Below are positions 1 to 11,967 of a DNA stretch of 64,000 nt, one piece after another. The stretch comes from Castanea sativa (lineage: Eukaryota > Streptophyta > Magnoliopsida > Fagales > Fagaceae): positions 17,237,614-17,301,613 of the forward strand of contig NC_134015.1 in assembly GCF_040712315.1 (NCBI RefSeq), written 5' to 3'. The notes below the pieces were generated by a model, which ran no database searches, had not been told where the DNA came from, and saw only the letters and a program-made list of their open reading frames with translations. A program made the translations under genes and the position numbers. Each line of letters begins with the position of its first letter. Positions within the stretch are counted from its first letter, which is position 1.

Positions 1-2792
1 CATACAGATTATTGGTGGGTAAATTGGGGGAGGATAGTCACTCTGGGTTTGATCAGGACCCATTACTTGAGGGACATAAAATAGGTTGTTCAAGCACAAA
101 GCATTGTTCTTGTTGCAATGAGCCATGGGTTTTAGGAGGGTATACTCATAGGTTGAATCAGAGTAAATCAATTGGGTCTGAAGCTGCTGAGCTTGATGTG
201 CCCTTATCAGGTGTGGTTGGACTTAATCAGGATGACCTGAGGATGAGAAGAGAAGAGCCTTCTGTGTCAGCTCCTCATATGAGAAATTATGTGCTTGATC
301 CTTTATCTCGCGTAGGATACACAGAACTCAATGTTACTTCTGATACTGAATCAGAAGTCCTGTATTCTGATGATGACAACAAAAAGGCGTTGCTTCATGA
401 AACTGATGATTTCAAGGATGATCTCACTGCTCAAGGTGTGCATTTGGAACCTCCAATTATTACTCTTGCTGATGATTCAGCCTCTGAGAAACTGATAATT
501 TCAGATTCTGCGCCTGAAGCTTCATCTTCAGTGTCACAGGTACAATTAGATTCTATTGAACCTCATGGTAGTACATCTGTGGCCCCTACTGTTTCTATTA
601 TGAATGATCTTGAGGAACTCAACTGGCAACAAGCTGATAGCAAGGTCGAGTCTCCTGCTCCAACTGTGCCTATTTCCCCTGATGATTTCCCTCCATCATC
701 AAATGCAGTGGAAACCACTATTGAAGTATCGAAAGAAAGCTGTAAGTACAAACTTCTTCGGTCTCTCCTTTTCTCTATCTCTCTCTCTTTTATTCTATCA
801 CAATTTTTGAACTTTGGACCCTAAATGATATGTGAAAGCAATTTTATCATCTTTTCATTGGAGTTGATAAATTTTTTCATAAGCATCTACAGTTTGTATG
901 CCCCCTTCCTTCCTTAGCCCCATTTCCATGCTAGAAAGTTGGTCATACTATTATTTAAAAGAAATAGACAATCTAACTTTTATATATTTATTTTTGACTC
1001 GTCATATTAGTTTATTTGTTACATGTCAAATTTATGTAGGAACCTGAGGGATTTTTACAACAAATTATTTTACTTCATGCAAAGCTTTCTGCACTTTTAG
1101 TAATTTTATTAACTTCCTTGGTCCTTCTCTTGTATTTAATGGTTTCTCTCAGTAGATCTTACGAGAACTGATGAAGTTGAGCAAACACCTGTGGCAGAGA
1201 GTGGGAAAATCTTTGATGCAAGAACTACACCAATTACATCATCCGAAATTGTTTTAGAAACAAAGCCCGTTTCAACTGATGCAGCTCAACAATTACCCTA
1301 TTTATTGGATCTTGGTGATGCTTATAAGATAGCTGTCGGCAATAGAGGAAGACAATTTTCTGGTGTGCTTGTAGAACAAAGGATGGGGAAAGATTCTTCA
1401 AGAATTAGTGAAGATTTTAAGAACTTGTTGTCACAATTATCTGCCACTCGAGGGCTTGAGCAATCAACAAATGAGAAGAGTCCTAGATTTTCTGTAAATA
1501 GTGATGAACTGAAGACTTCTGATGCTCTTAACTCTATTGGAATGCAAATACTTCACAAGAGGATCTCACTGGAGCAAAACGAGCCTGGTTTATCTCTGGA
1601 TGGAAGTGCACTTCAGAGGAGAAATTCAATTGAGAGAAATGAGTCTGGTTTGTCTTTGGATGGAAGCACACTCCAAAAACGGATCTCACTTGAGAGAAAT
1701 GAGTCTGAACTGTCTCTGGATGGAAGCAATGTCAGTGAAATTGAAGGTGAAAGTTTGGTTGATAGATTAAAACGACAGATTGATCATGATAGGAAACATG
1801 TGAGTGCATTATATAAGGAGTTGGAGGAAGAAAGAAATGCTTCTGCAATTGCTGTTAATCAGTCTATGGCCATGATTACTAAATTGCAGGAGGAGAAGGC
1901 TACAATCCATATGGAAGCTTTGCAGTGCCTTAGACTGTTGGAAGAGCAATCTGAGTATGATATGGAAGCACTGCAAAAGGCAAATGACCTTCTTGCAGAG
2001 AAGGAAAAAGAGATACAAGATCTAGAATCAGAGCTTGAATTTTATAGGAATAAATTCCCAAGTGAATCAACTTGGGAGAATGTGGAGGAGGAAACTAATG
2101 AGATTAAGGCAAGAGATATTGAAATGGATCAAACAGAATCAATTGGTGTTGAGGATAGTGCAAGTAGTCTTAGAGACTCAGTTAGTGGAAAACCAACTAC
2201 CTGTGATAAAGTTGAAGGAACTGGTATGCCATTGGGGGATAAGGATACAGGTACCATGAAGAATACAGATTTACAATTTGAAGATGAAAGGTCAGATATT
2301 TTGAAAAGTTTGAAAAAGTTGGAGAAAAAGCTTTATTTGTTATCCAATAATGGAGTATACTTATCAAATGGTGAATATGCTAGAAGTGAAGGAGACGGGA
2401 AAAGTGAGTTCAAAGAGTCTAATTCTATTGGGGGAAACAAAGAAAATGGCAGAATAGAAGAGAATGGTCTGACCATGCAAGATGATGTGTCTGTTTCCTG
2501 CAGTGATCTGCATGCTCAATCCTCATTTGAGAAAGCTCAGCTCGTTTGCAAGGAAAATAGTGAATTTGATAGTAGTGGGCAAGGGTCTCCTGTGTTAGTT
2601 TCTCTGGGAAATGAGGTTTTGGATTTGAATGGTAGGTTGGAGGCACTGGAGGCAGACCGAACTTTCCTAGAGCACACTATTAAATCACTTGGGAATGGAG
2701 AGGAAGGGCTTCGATTAATTAGGGAAGTAGCTTCTCACTTGCAAGAATTACGAAGGATTGGTATAAGAAGAATAGATCGAACTGTTGCTTGA
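1..2792 (+). CDS. Myosin-binding protein (GTD-binding/DUF593 family), 3' part; exons 1-741 and 1153-2792
   Basis: Two coding exons are visible and the 5' end lies outside the window. Exon 1 is open from base 3 and ends at 741 before GTAAGT. The acceptor AG is at 1151-1152, and joining 741 to 1153 keeps the frame (one base plus two). The stop TGA is at 2790-2792. Exon 1 has a Cys-rich patch (CSCCNEPWVL) and acidic Ser-rich sequence. Exon 2 holds LPYLLDLGDAYK and, at about 1743-2058, the long coiled coil beginning GESLVDRLKRQIDHDRK that marks the GTD-binding domain. A shorter helical segment sits near the C-terminus. Known family role: endomembrane receptors (MYOB type) that bind the globular tail of class XI myosins and drive vesicle movement and streaming; the membrane anchor is N-terminal and so not seen here. 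The family call is strong; which paralogue is not resolved. Internal 60-bp repeats are described separately. Confidence 0.9.
1551..1730 (+). repeat. Three in-frame 60-bp repeats inside the myosin-binding gene
   Basis: Units at 1551-1610, 1611-1670 and 1671-1730 are exact in length and differ by a few substitutions. Each encodes a 20-residue motif with the core RISLERNES-LSLDGS (first unit has QNEP, second has RNSIERNES). The array lies just upstream of the GTD-binding coiled coil. Related proteins, as I remember them, have a single such motif, so a local expansion is likely. Confidence 0.85.
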
Positions 2793-4280
2793 GGCTTCAT
2801 GTGAAACTATCAGACTGGTGAGTACTTCAATTAAATCCTACTCATGTCACCATATCTGAATTCTTTACATTTTCTTTCTCTTTTTGTTAAACAATGGAGA
2901 GATTTCCCAGATTTTGTATTCACTTTCATTTGTAATTTTTAAAAAATATAGAGCACTAGTACTTTAATGTCTTGGCATTTCAGGATTTTTTGTCCCTAAA
3001 AAATATGGATTGGGTTATATAAAGCACCAATAAAGCTATCTGATTTCCATGGACATTCAATGTTTCCCCCTTAAGTAACTGTCCTGTGTTAGGCAGATGA
3101 TTTAAGAAGCCAAGGCTTGGCATGCATGTTTAGAGAAATTTATTTAGCTTTTTTGGTGAAATATTCGGGTGATACCTTGAATCATATTTGTTATTGAGGG
3201 CTTATTCTGAACTAATTGTTGCTGTCTTTTTTCTGGGTCCATTTGTTGTAATTGTGTGGTAAGGCTTGTCCGTTCTGTTTATGGGAACAGGTTATTGAAG
3301 AAATTCTAAATTAATTAAGTAGTTTGTCCTGAGATTCTTCAAAATTTGGTGCTTATTAACTCTTTCCATAGTGGTATATCTAATTACTCATTAAAGCATA
3401 TCTTCCCATTTTCTAATGATAGCAACATCTTTTAAAGAAATAGAAACCTGCTCAAATAAGTGATTTGATCAAAACCTTACAGCAGAGTAAGGGAAATTCA
3501 TTTGTTTTCTTGCATCTGTTGTTTGAAAGGATTCTCAATTGCTTTTTATGTTCACTGTGCAACATGAAATCAGTATCGTTAGTGATAGGATGCAATCTTT
3601 ATTGTTTGAGCTGTTTTTGTGAATGTGTTTCATGTCTTCATCTGCCATTAGTTTGTTCAATGGAATTTGCAATTTCAATGTTTTTGCATATTTGTAATTA
3701 ACTCTGTCTTTAATGCTACACTTGCTGCTTACATTATTAATTCAGGTTCATGTGGGAAAGCCATGTTGATGCTCCGGAAAGTGCAACTCAACTATACTTT
3801 TGGCAAACCTATTATGGAGGACTGGCTCTCAAGTGTACAGTATCACTAGCTTGTTTTTTTTCACCACCCCACCAAAAAAAAAAAAAAAAAAGGAAAAAAT
3901 GTAGAACCACAATAGGATTCAAAGATATAGAGTGAATCTTTTTTACTTCATTCTCCTCCTTTTTGGGCTATACCTTACTCTAGACTTTTTTTTTATTTTT
4001 TATTTTTATATAATTTTTTTGGGGTATTTAACCCAAAGTATATGTAGAGTTGGTGAGGTTTTTTTTCCCCTCAACCTATAATTCAGCTTGGAGTGAGTTT
4101 GTTTGTTTTGTTTGTTTCTTTTTCGATTTTGACTTTGTTAAGTGTGTGAGTGATTGAAAAGTAGAAGGGGGTGATTTTTGTGTGTAAGTTTGATTGTTTT
4201 GATCAAGAAGATGTTGATATCAATTAGTCAACATGATGTCTTTGTACTTTCAAATAAATGTAATGATTTGTACCAGTAAA
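2793..4280 (+). other. Probable 3' UTR of the myosin-binding gene with a 3'-UTR intron (2818-3745)
   Basis: G|GTGAGT at 2818 is a strong donor only 25 nt after the stop. TTAATTCAG ending at 3745 is a good acceptor with a T-rich run before it. The downstream exon would run to about 4,260-4,280, where AATAAATGTAATG resembles a plant polyadenylation region. No ORF of interest lies inside. An intron this close to the stop would not be expected to trigger nonsense-mediated decay. The splice is predicted from the sequence only. Confidence 0.45.
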
Positions 4281-5893
4281 TTCAAACCTTCTTTGGTGAT
4301 TGCACTCAGCTTTCTCTAGCTACATAAACATTAATTTCAACATTACTTTCATGGGTATGTGAATCACATAAAATGCTTTTAGGGGGGGATGGCATCATGC
4401 TCCCTGGATTTGTTGTCATTTGCTTCCTCATGACACTGGCCTGTATATGTCCTCGATTGGGTTCTATTTCAACTTGGGGGAACAATATTATTTTCGGATT
4501 TTCCTCATTTTTGTGAAAACAAACAGCAAGGTCTTCTATGGTATTCTAGGCCAAAGGTGCTAGAGGCAGACCAGCATTTTGCATTCCCGTCACTCACAGC
4601 TTTGCTTGAAGAGATGTCCATCTTCTTCATTGCCCCATGTAGGTTGATTTTTATAATCTTGCGTCTTCATATCCTGGTTCAGTGATACAATGGCTTTAAA
4701 ATTTTACTATCTGAGAGAGATCATTACAAGTTACAAGACCAGATGTGGACTTGATCATTACTAAGACCTTGTATTATCAATGTGCCAAAACTGGTACGAG
4801 TTGGCCTTGAACCTTTTGAACCATGTCTGGTTTCAATTAAATAGGATATGTTTCATGGCAAGATAATGAAGCAAATGGGATGTATTCTCTCTCATACAAA
4901 GAATAAAGAAGTAATACAACTACTAGACATAACAACCTCAACACCTCTTTCCATCCTTGGTGCCCTAGAGGATGGAGACTTGACCTAAATTTGTCAAGAC
5001 ATTGCATTAGCTATCAACATAATAATCTTCAATGAGTTCAATCTTATAAAACCTTAGAACAAGTAAAGGGGATTTTGTTTGGTTTGGTTTGGTTTTAGTT
5101 TTTTATTTATTTTTGATTTGCTAAGTAGTCCAACAAAATAAAATAATGGGCTATAACTTAAAAGCATTCTAAACCTAGTAAGCAACAAGCCACATGATAT
5201 GATATATACGCTATGTCTATATATTTAAGAAACATAAATGGGATGATCTAATTAAGATCACAACCAAGAAAAATTCAAAATCTCTTAACTTCAAATTTTC
5301 AACTACCTTTCTTTCATGTATGTGTCCTAAAAAAATCAGAATAGTTAATACACCTGTCTTTTCTTTGATATATATATAATTAGTAATAAGTAATTTTCTT
5401 TTAACCTAGTAATAAGTCTTTGAAGAAAAATATACATATACACTATCCATGGAAAGTGAATTCAACTTACTATATCAATCCTTTTTGGTTCCTTCAACTA
5501 AGACACTAAAATTGTCTTCAACAAAAAAAAAAAATGTATATTAAAATTTAATACTTTTAATTTCGGAAAATAAATTCTACTTTTTCATCCTGATCTAATG
5601 ATCAATGGGACTCCCGCCATATAAGAGATTTTTGTTTTTGTTTTTTTTTTTTTTCAATTTTCAATTTTTATTATTTTTTAAAAATTATCCATGGAAAGAT
5701 GTGTCATTCCTATTGTTTTGTTTTGTTTTTTTTTTGAGGGAATTAATTTTGTTAACAAAGTTAGAAAATTAGTTGTCATGGACAAACCTTATTTTACAAC
5801 TTTTTTTCAATTGATTGAGGTAGTAATTTTAAAGTGTAGACATTTATTTTTACATCAATGCACTACTAATATCACTTTTATTTTTACCACTCA

Positions 5894-5942
<49 letters not shown>

Positions 5943-6600
5943 TTTTCTTGATAGCACAATCTACTATTTCAAGGAACTATAAAAAAAGATGTTACGGAAT
6001 AAGCTATTTTTTTTTAAAAAAAAATCTTTTTTTTATAATTAATAAAAATAGTGTTGTGGGAAAACTTATTTTGGTGAATAGATTTTTTTTTTTTAACAAA
6101 AAAATCATGTTAAGTATTGAAATTTCAAATTGTGTACTGAAGTCGTGTTTCCAAAACATAATTTTAATGTAAAATGTATTTACACTAAAGTTGTGTTTTC
6201 AAACAAGATTTCGGTACAAAATGTAATATAATTGAAATCATGAAATATTTCTGATAACTCAAAAGCATGATTTTAGTACAAATTTAATTTCAATGTTTAA
6301 AATCATGTTTCTAAAAACACGATTTTCAAAGAGAGATTATTTTACCAAATAATTTTATGTTAAGGTCCATAATGCTATTTTTTTAGTAACTAATAATTAA
6401 ATAAAACAATTTCCAAAAAAAAAAAAAATCCAAATAAGCTGTGTAGCTCTGCTTAAATATTCTTAGAAAATAACTTTAGAAGTCCTTTAAAAAAATTAAA
6501 TTAAGAAAAACACAAATGAGAAATTTTTTGTTTTGCCTTTTAAAAAAGAAAAGTCTCAAGTCTGAACCCTCGGTTTATCGGGTCAGGCTTTGGGTTAACC
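4281..6600. other. Intergenic, no gene seen
   Basis: AT-rich sequence with homopolymer runs. It includes an (AT)n microsatellite at 5899-5934 and repeated short phrases around AATCATG..AAAACACGATTTT at 6,100-6,340 that look like old transposon debris. I see no conserved coding sequence. The last few hundred bases must hold the promoter of the PPR gene. Confidence 0.6.
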
Positions 6601-6911
6601 CATCTTTCAGAGTCCATAAAAGCTTTATGAACATGTCTACAGAACACACTTCTCTCTCCATGTCTCTCTCCAACTCGAGACGGCGCCGTTCTCTGCCACA
6701 AAATGCTAGCTTTCCAACTCGATTTTGGACAAAAGAACAACCTTTTGCATTGTCTGTGGTTGGAGTTGGAGATGGTCTTAGAATAAATTACATAGTCATT
6801 TGATAACCCAGAAGCCACCAAGCCATGGTTTTTTTGAGAGACCAGAAGAGAAAACTGAAAGTGAAGGAGAAGAAGAAGAACAACAACATCAACAACAGTA
6901 GAATTAGTTTT

Positions 6912-6917
6912 ATGTAA
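6912..6917 (+). promoter_or_regulatory. Minimal upstream ORF AUG-UAA one base before the PPR start
   Basis: The sequence TTTTATGTAATATGATG places a start-stop pair (ATG at 6912-6914, TAA at 6915-6917) directly upstream of the presumed PPR ATG at 6919. Minimal AUG-UAA uORFs are known to stall ribosomes and control translation and mRNA stability in Arabidopsis NIP5;1. Whether this one lies within the mature leader is not known. Confidence 0.4.
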
Positions 6918-6918
6918 T

Positions 6919-8814
6919 ATGATGTTCTTGTTGGTACACAAAACTGCTTTTGCTTCTGCTTCTGTGTTTCAAAGCGGTATTACTCGCAAACCCATTAACC
7001 TTTTTTCTTTGTTCAAGAATTATGCTTTAGCTTTTGCTTCAATGTCTTCATTTCACTCCCAGACTTGTTCTTCTTCTACTACTGGTACTTATACTGATAC
7101 TATTTGGAAAAGTAGAATAGAGAAAAAAAAGAGAAGGTATGCTCAAACCCAGTTCTTGAATTTTGTGAGGGAACAATGTAAGTATAATAGGCTGACTAAT
7201 TTTGATGATGCCGTTAGCATATTCAATCAGTTGCTTCAAATGGGTTCCCGGCCGTCTATTGTGGATTTCAATCAGATTTTAGGCAAAATTGCACAAATGA
7301 AACGTTATTCGACTGTTACTTGTTTATTTAAGCAAATGGGTATGTTTGGAATTGTGCCTGATGTTTGTACTTTGAATATTTTGACCAATTGTTATTGCAA
7401 TTTGAATAGGCCGGATTTTGGGTTTTCGTTGTTGGGTAAAATGTTGAAACTTGGGTACGAACCGGGTTGTAGGACTTTTGCAGTTTTGATTAATGGGTTT
7501 TGTATTGATGGTAAAATAGTGAGAGCAGTGGAGTTGTTTAATGCAATGGTGGAGAGAGGGTATTGGCCTGATGTGGTTACTTATGGGTCACTGATAAATG
7601 GGTTGTGCAAAGTGGGGGATACGAGTGCGGCTATTGGTATGCTTAGGAAGATGGAAGAAGGAGGCTGTAAGCCTGATAGAGTTGTGTATTGTGTTATTAT
7701 TGACCGGCTGTGCAAGGATGGGCTACTGGTTGAGGGTTTGAGTCTATTGTCAGAAATGACTGGCAAAGGCATTTCCATGGATGTTGTCTCTTATAATTCT
7801 TTGATTCATGGGCTACTCAATTCATGTCAGTGGGAGGAAGTATCAGGTTTTTTGAAGGAAGTGAAGCACGGGAAAATTGTACAAGATTTACAAACTGTTT
7901 GTATGTTGACTGATATGCTATGTGCAGAAGGATTGATTACTGAACCGAAATGCGTGATTGAATTACTGATTCAAAGAGGTGTGGAGCCCGATGTAGTCAC
8001 TTACAGTATACTCATGGATGGGTACTGTATGCGGGATCAGATGGACGAGGCAAGAAAAGTATTTGATTTGATGTTTGAGAGGGCTTGTTATCCTGATGCT
8101 TGGTGCTATAACGTCTTGATCAAAGGTTATTGCAGGTGTAAAAGAATTGACGAGGCCGTGAGTCTTATTGAAGAAATGGATAATAAGAGAATGGTTCCTG
8201 ATACTGTTACTTACAACACTCTTATTGGTGGCATGTGTTCCCTTGGGAGGCATATATCTGCACAAGAGGTTCTTAATGAGATGCAAGCTCATGGACAACT
8301 TCCAGATATCTTTACTTACTCTACATTGTTGGATTCACTATGCAAAAACCAAAATTTTGATGAGGCGATGAAATTTTTTGAAGAAATGGAAACTCGTAGG
8401 ATGGATACTGACATTGTGATTTACAGCATCATTATTGATGGTATGTGCAGAGCTGGGAAACTCAAACTTGCAAGGGATATATTTTTTAGTCTCCCTGAAA
8501 AAGGATTACAACCTAATGTTAGGACGTATACTACAATGATAGATGGACTTTGTAATGAAGGGTTATTGGATGAAGCAAGTGAGTTACTTAAAAGAATGGA
8601 TGAGACTCGATGCTTTCCGAATGATTGCACTTATAATACAATTATAAGAGGATTTCTAAGAAAAAATGATACATCAAGGGCTATAGAACTTCTTCATGTG
8701 ATGGCTGAGAGGGGATTTTTGGCAGATTCTTACACTAAAAGCATGTTAGTAGATTTGCTGTCTGCCGATGGGCTACACCCTTCTTCTCGTGAAAGGATTC
8801 AGAATTATGTGTGA
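6919..8814 (+). CDS. P-class pentatricopeptide repeat protein, restorer-of-fertility-like
   Basis: A single uninterrupted exon encodes 631 residues. Residues 1 to about 70 are rich in Ser, Ala, Phe and basic residues and poor in acidic ones, as in a mitochondrial or plastid targeting peptide. Fourteen contiguous 35-residue PPR motifs run from residue 114 to 603 with no spacing changes, and a truncated one follows (604-631). A half-motif lies just before residue 114. There is no E, DYW or SMR domain, so it belongs to the pure P class; repeat style (e.g. VVTYNTLI-GLC type) and length fit the Rf-like clade. Known role of the family: sequence-specific binding of organellar RNA, affecting cleavage, stability or translation; Rf members silence male-sterility transcripts. 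The start was chosen as the first of two adjacent ATGs after the minimal uORF. A function as an actual restorer is inference only. Confidence 0.92.
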   Translation: MMFLLVHKTAFASASVFQSGITRKPINLFSLFKNYALAFASMSSFHSQTCSSSTTGTYTDTIWKSRIEKKKRRYAQTQFLNFVREQCKYNRLTNFDDAVSIFNQLLQMGSRPSIVDFNQILGKIAQMKRYSTVTCLFKQMGMFGIVPDVCTLNILTNCYCNLNRPDFGFSLLGKMLKLGYEPGCRTFAVLINGFCIDGKIVRAVELFNAMVERGYWPDVVTYGSLINGLCKVGDTSAAIGMLRKMEEGGCKPDRVVYCVIIDRLCKDGLLVEGLSLLSEMTGKGISMDVVSYNSLIHGLLNSCQWEEVSGFLKEVKHGKIVQDLQTVCMLTDMLCAEGLITEPKCVIELLIQRGVEPDVVTYSILMDGYCMRDQMDEARKVFDLMFERACYPDAWCYNVLIKGYCRCKRIDEAVSLIEEMDNKRMVPDTVTYNTLIGGMCSLGRHISAQEVLNEMQAHGQLPDIFTYSTLLDSLCKNQNFDEAMKFFEEMETRRMDTDIVIYSIIIDGMCRAGKLKLARDIFFSLPEKGLQPNVRTYTTMIDGLCNEGLLDEASELLKRMDETRCFPNDCTYNTIIRGFLRKNDTSRAIELLHVMAERGFLADSYTKSMLVDLLSADGLHPSSRERIQNYV

Positions 8815-9319
8815 AGGTTATTCCAGGTATTCAACTTGAAGTGAAGATTCCACAGTGAAATCTGACAAAGGCAGCAATCTTTTTGGAGTAAGACTAATTT
8901 ATGATTAAGTTGTATGGTACTTTAATACCATGACTTATGTTTCTTGTGTAAATTAGAAGTTTACATGCCAAAAACATGTTTCGTATGTGATATAGTAGGG
9001 GTTTTCTTTTTACCCCCTAGAATTTTGTGTTAGCAATGTACTGTGTGAATAATATTGATAAGGACTTCATTTTAAACAACTAAGGATATCTTAAAAGGAT
9101 AAGCATATGGCAGTGTCTTGGAAGTTGTTTAAATGAAAATGATCATAAACATAGCAAACAAAAATATAAGAATCAATGATCAATTATCAAATTAGTTGAT
9201 GTAGAATGAGATTCAAGAATGAAAATATATATTAACTCGCCTATAGTTGCAGATGTGCACACACATGCTCAATGAATTACCCTATAATCACAGCATAAAT
9301 ACTTGTGCAATTTGGAAGA
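8815..9319 (+). other. PPR 3' flank, no gene seen
   Basis: Non-coding sequence after the PPR stop. It probably contains the 3' UTR, with AATAATATTGATAAGG near 9,050 as a possible poly(A) region. No further ORF of interest. Confidence 0.4.
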
Positions 9320-9621
9320 CATATAGAAATAGCGCTATCTGGAAGGTGTTTCTCATTGTGTGATATGGTGCATTTGGCATGAAAGAAATGCTAGAATTTT
9401 AGAGTGATGTGAGCGGTCTATCTTAGAAGTGAAGTTGCAATTTTTCCGAACTTTGTTGAATAGATGATGGCTACAGGAGCATATCCCTTATAATTTATGG
9501 ATCGTTGTAATCTTAGAGCCTAGTAAATGTGTTATGCATTAGTATACCCCTGTATACTTGATGATTCAGTTTTATATTCACTTAAACTTATTACTTATTA
9601 CCAAAAAAAAAAAAAAAAAAT
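9320..9621 (+). mobile_element. LINE (L1-like) 3' fragment with poly(A)
   Basis: Broken reading frames resemble the C-terminal tail of plant L1 ORF2 (W-x-IWHERNARILE-like phrase near 9,365-9,400, then a Trp-rich tail). A non-coding stretch follows and ends in an A-run at about 9,602-9,620. Frameshifts and stops show it is dead. The domain assignment is by eye. Confidence 0.4.
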
Positions 9622-11757
9622 CATAATTATAAATAGATCTGCACGTGGTTGAGACTCTTTTAACCTAAAGACATTACATCAAACTAGGGTCTCTTATACC
9701 TAGGTTATGATATGATGACCCGGCTCATCTTCTTTTCAGAAAATCACGAAATGAAACTATGAATTTGAACCTATCTTGCTACTTATTTATTTATTTATTT
9801 TTTTTGAAGTTGAAACATCATATTGTAATATGTGTACATTATTGCTTTTGGTTTATGATGTCATAAGTTTATAAGTTTTTAATTGATCAAAGTTGTTGCT
9901 ATACTAATACATAGCGTTCATGTAACAATGACTCCCTTCTGACCATTATGAATTTAGGCTATATAATCTTTTGTAATTACTGTTTAAATCTGTTTAAGCC
10001 TTCTTTCCCCTCTTTTGAATTTTTTTATTATTTTATTTTATTTTTTACTTTTTGCAATAGTGTTATACAAAAGATATAGTTTTTGGTAGCTTTTTACTAA
10101 ATGTGTGACAAAAAGCTAAAAGCTAGCTGATTCTCAAAAAAGCTAATTGTTGATAAATTTTTATTTTTATTTTTATTTTTTTATAGCTAAGACAAAAGGA
10201 ACAAAACTAAAAGCTAAATGCTTTTACCAAATAGATGGCCCTTTGATGGCTCCATCCCTAACTTGCAGCTTCATATGTGCTGTAGAATAAATCTTTTGTT
10301 TTTCTTTGATCTGCGATCAAATTGTTGTGGTATTTGATCTTCAAATGTGCAAACTGAGATAATGAATTCTTTGGTTGAGCTTAACATTTTAATGCGGATT
10401 TATAATAATTTCTCCCTTTTTTTGGTGTAGCAAACATGAACCTTATTTACCTGGGCTTGGTTGTGCAACAAAAACAGAGAAGTCCCACTCTTCTCTTTGG
10501 TAGATTGTTCAGGAAAGAACATAATGGTGAGAAATCAATATGGTATTATTATGTGGGCAGTAAGAGGATATAATGGCATGCTATTTCCGTGGAAGAGCAT
10601 TTGACAGACAAAAGTTTCAAGGAATGCTGCCTTAGGTAAGATCTCAATTGTGGATAACCTCATTAAGATAACATTACTGTAGTTGATTAGTATTGCATTT
10701 GTAATTCTATTGCTCCATTTTGTGGAACGAGATTTTTGGAGTGCTGTTCCATTTTGCATCTTGTGGACTAAATAGGGGAGAGAGGAATAATCAGACTTTT
10801 CAAGGAGTTGAGTACAAACTAAATTTGCGAACTTTTGTATAATCGGAAGATGACTACTTTTGGCAGCATCCCTTGTTCTTCTTTTTTAAATTTTATTGGT
10901 GAAATTGCTATAATTGTTTGTGGAGCCAAGTGTGTTTTTATGATTTTTATGTAATATATCTTTCACCTCATACAGTCCTTGTTTACAGGGAGGGCATTTG
11001 TTGACATTATATTTTGGTTATGTGGGATTACTCATTAAATATGAGCAGAGATATTTTAAATTCTTTTATTATTTTTACTTACAATTTTAATTTTTTTTGA
11101 TTCCTTAAAATTAATTTCTTGGAGTTGGTGATTTGGGGTTTTGGTCAATGTAGGATCTTGTGGTAGATTGGAGAATTTGGGTTTGGTTTTGGAAATGTGT
11201 ATAAGGTGATTGCCTGTCTTGATTTGATTAATTGCTTTTCTAGCTGAGAAGCTGAGGATGTCTTTTAAAAGAAAAAGTACAAGAAATCTTGGTGTTTTTC
11301 TGCAGTTATTTAATAGTTAGCTCTCATAAATCTGTACTCTCATAGTATCTTTCCTCTTTTAGACAGGAAACTTCTGTCAATTAACTTGCTGGCTTTGCTT
11401 TTTTGAGATGCCCCTTGGATCAATGCCTTGCTTTATTGTTTTGTTCTTGTCATGTCCATCCCTTGCATCGCATAATGTGTTTGTGGTCTATCTATGTAGT
11501 GTTGATTCCTGGTTTCATATTGTCCAATCAACCAGCTATTCCCTTATTCTTGTATGGTTATTCTAAGATATAAAGATGTTATTCATGTTGTGTGTGTTTT
11601 GTTTATTGCATACGTAAGGGTAGTTGTTCTTATATATGATTTTACTTTCTTTTGTCATGCATCTTAGAGATGACATTAAGGAGATTTTTGTGCTGTTGTT
11701 ACTCACATGTTTTCCCATTCATACCTAACTGATTTTCCAAAAAATAAAAAGCTTCAG
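9622..11757. other. Intergenic, no gene seen
   Basis: AT-rich sequence without a convincing coding exon. Around 10,060-10,240 there is a stretch with AAAGCTAAAAGCTAGC phrases and T-rich runs that may be a MITE relic. From about 10,430 the sequence is less AT-rich and could hold non-coding exons of a transcript reaching into the 12-kb region, but nothing is certain. Confidence 0.4.
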
Positions 11758-11967
11758 GGTCCAAACAAAAGAAGAATTGGATCCTGGCTGGCGTCGAGAG
11801 AGATTTGAGATTCCGTAAGTAACCTAGTGCATGTGCCTTTTTGGAAAATGAAATGATATAAGAACCATCCCCAAGATAACAAACATGTCCCGGTATTTTC
11901 TACCCTTCTTTCTTTCTTTGCATCAATTTGTGTCGTATGTTTTCTAGGATCAGAAGGAAGCGCTATA

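Noticed and set aside
6540..6941. 133-residue minus-strand frame upstream of the PPR gene
   Set aside because: Low-complexity Leu/Val start, overlaps the PPR leader on the other strand, no recognisable domain.
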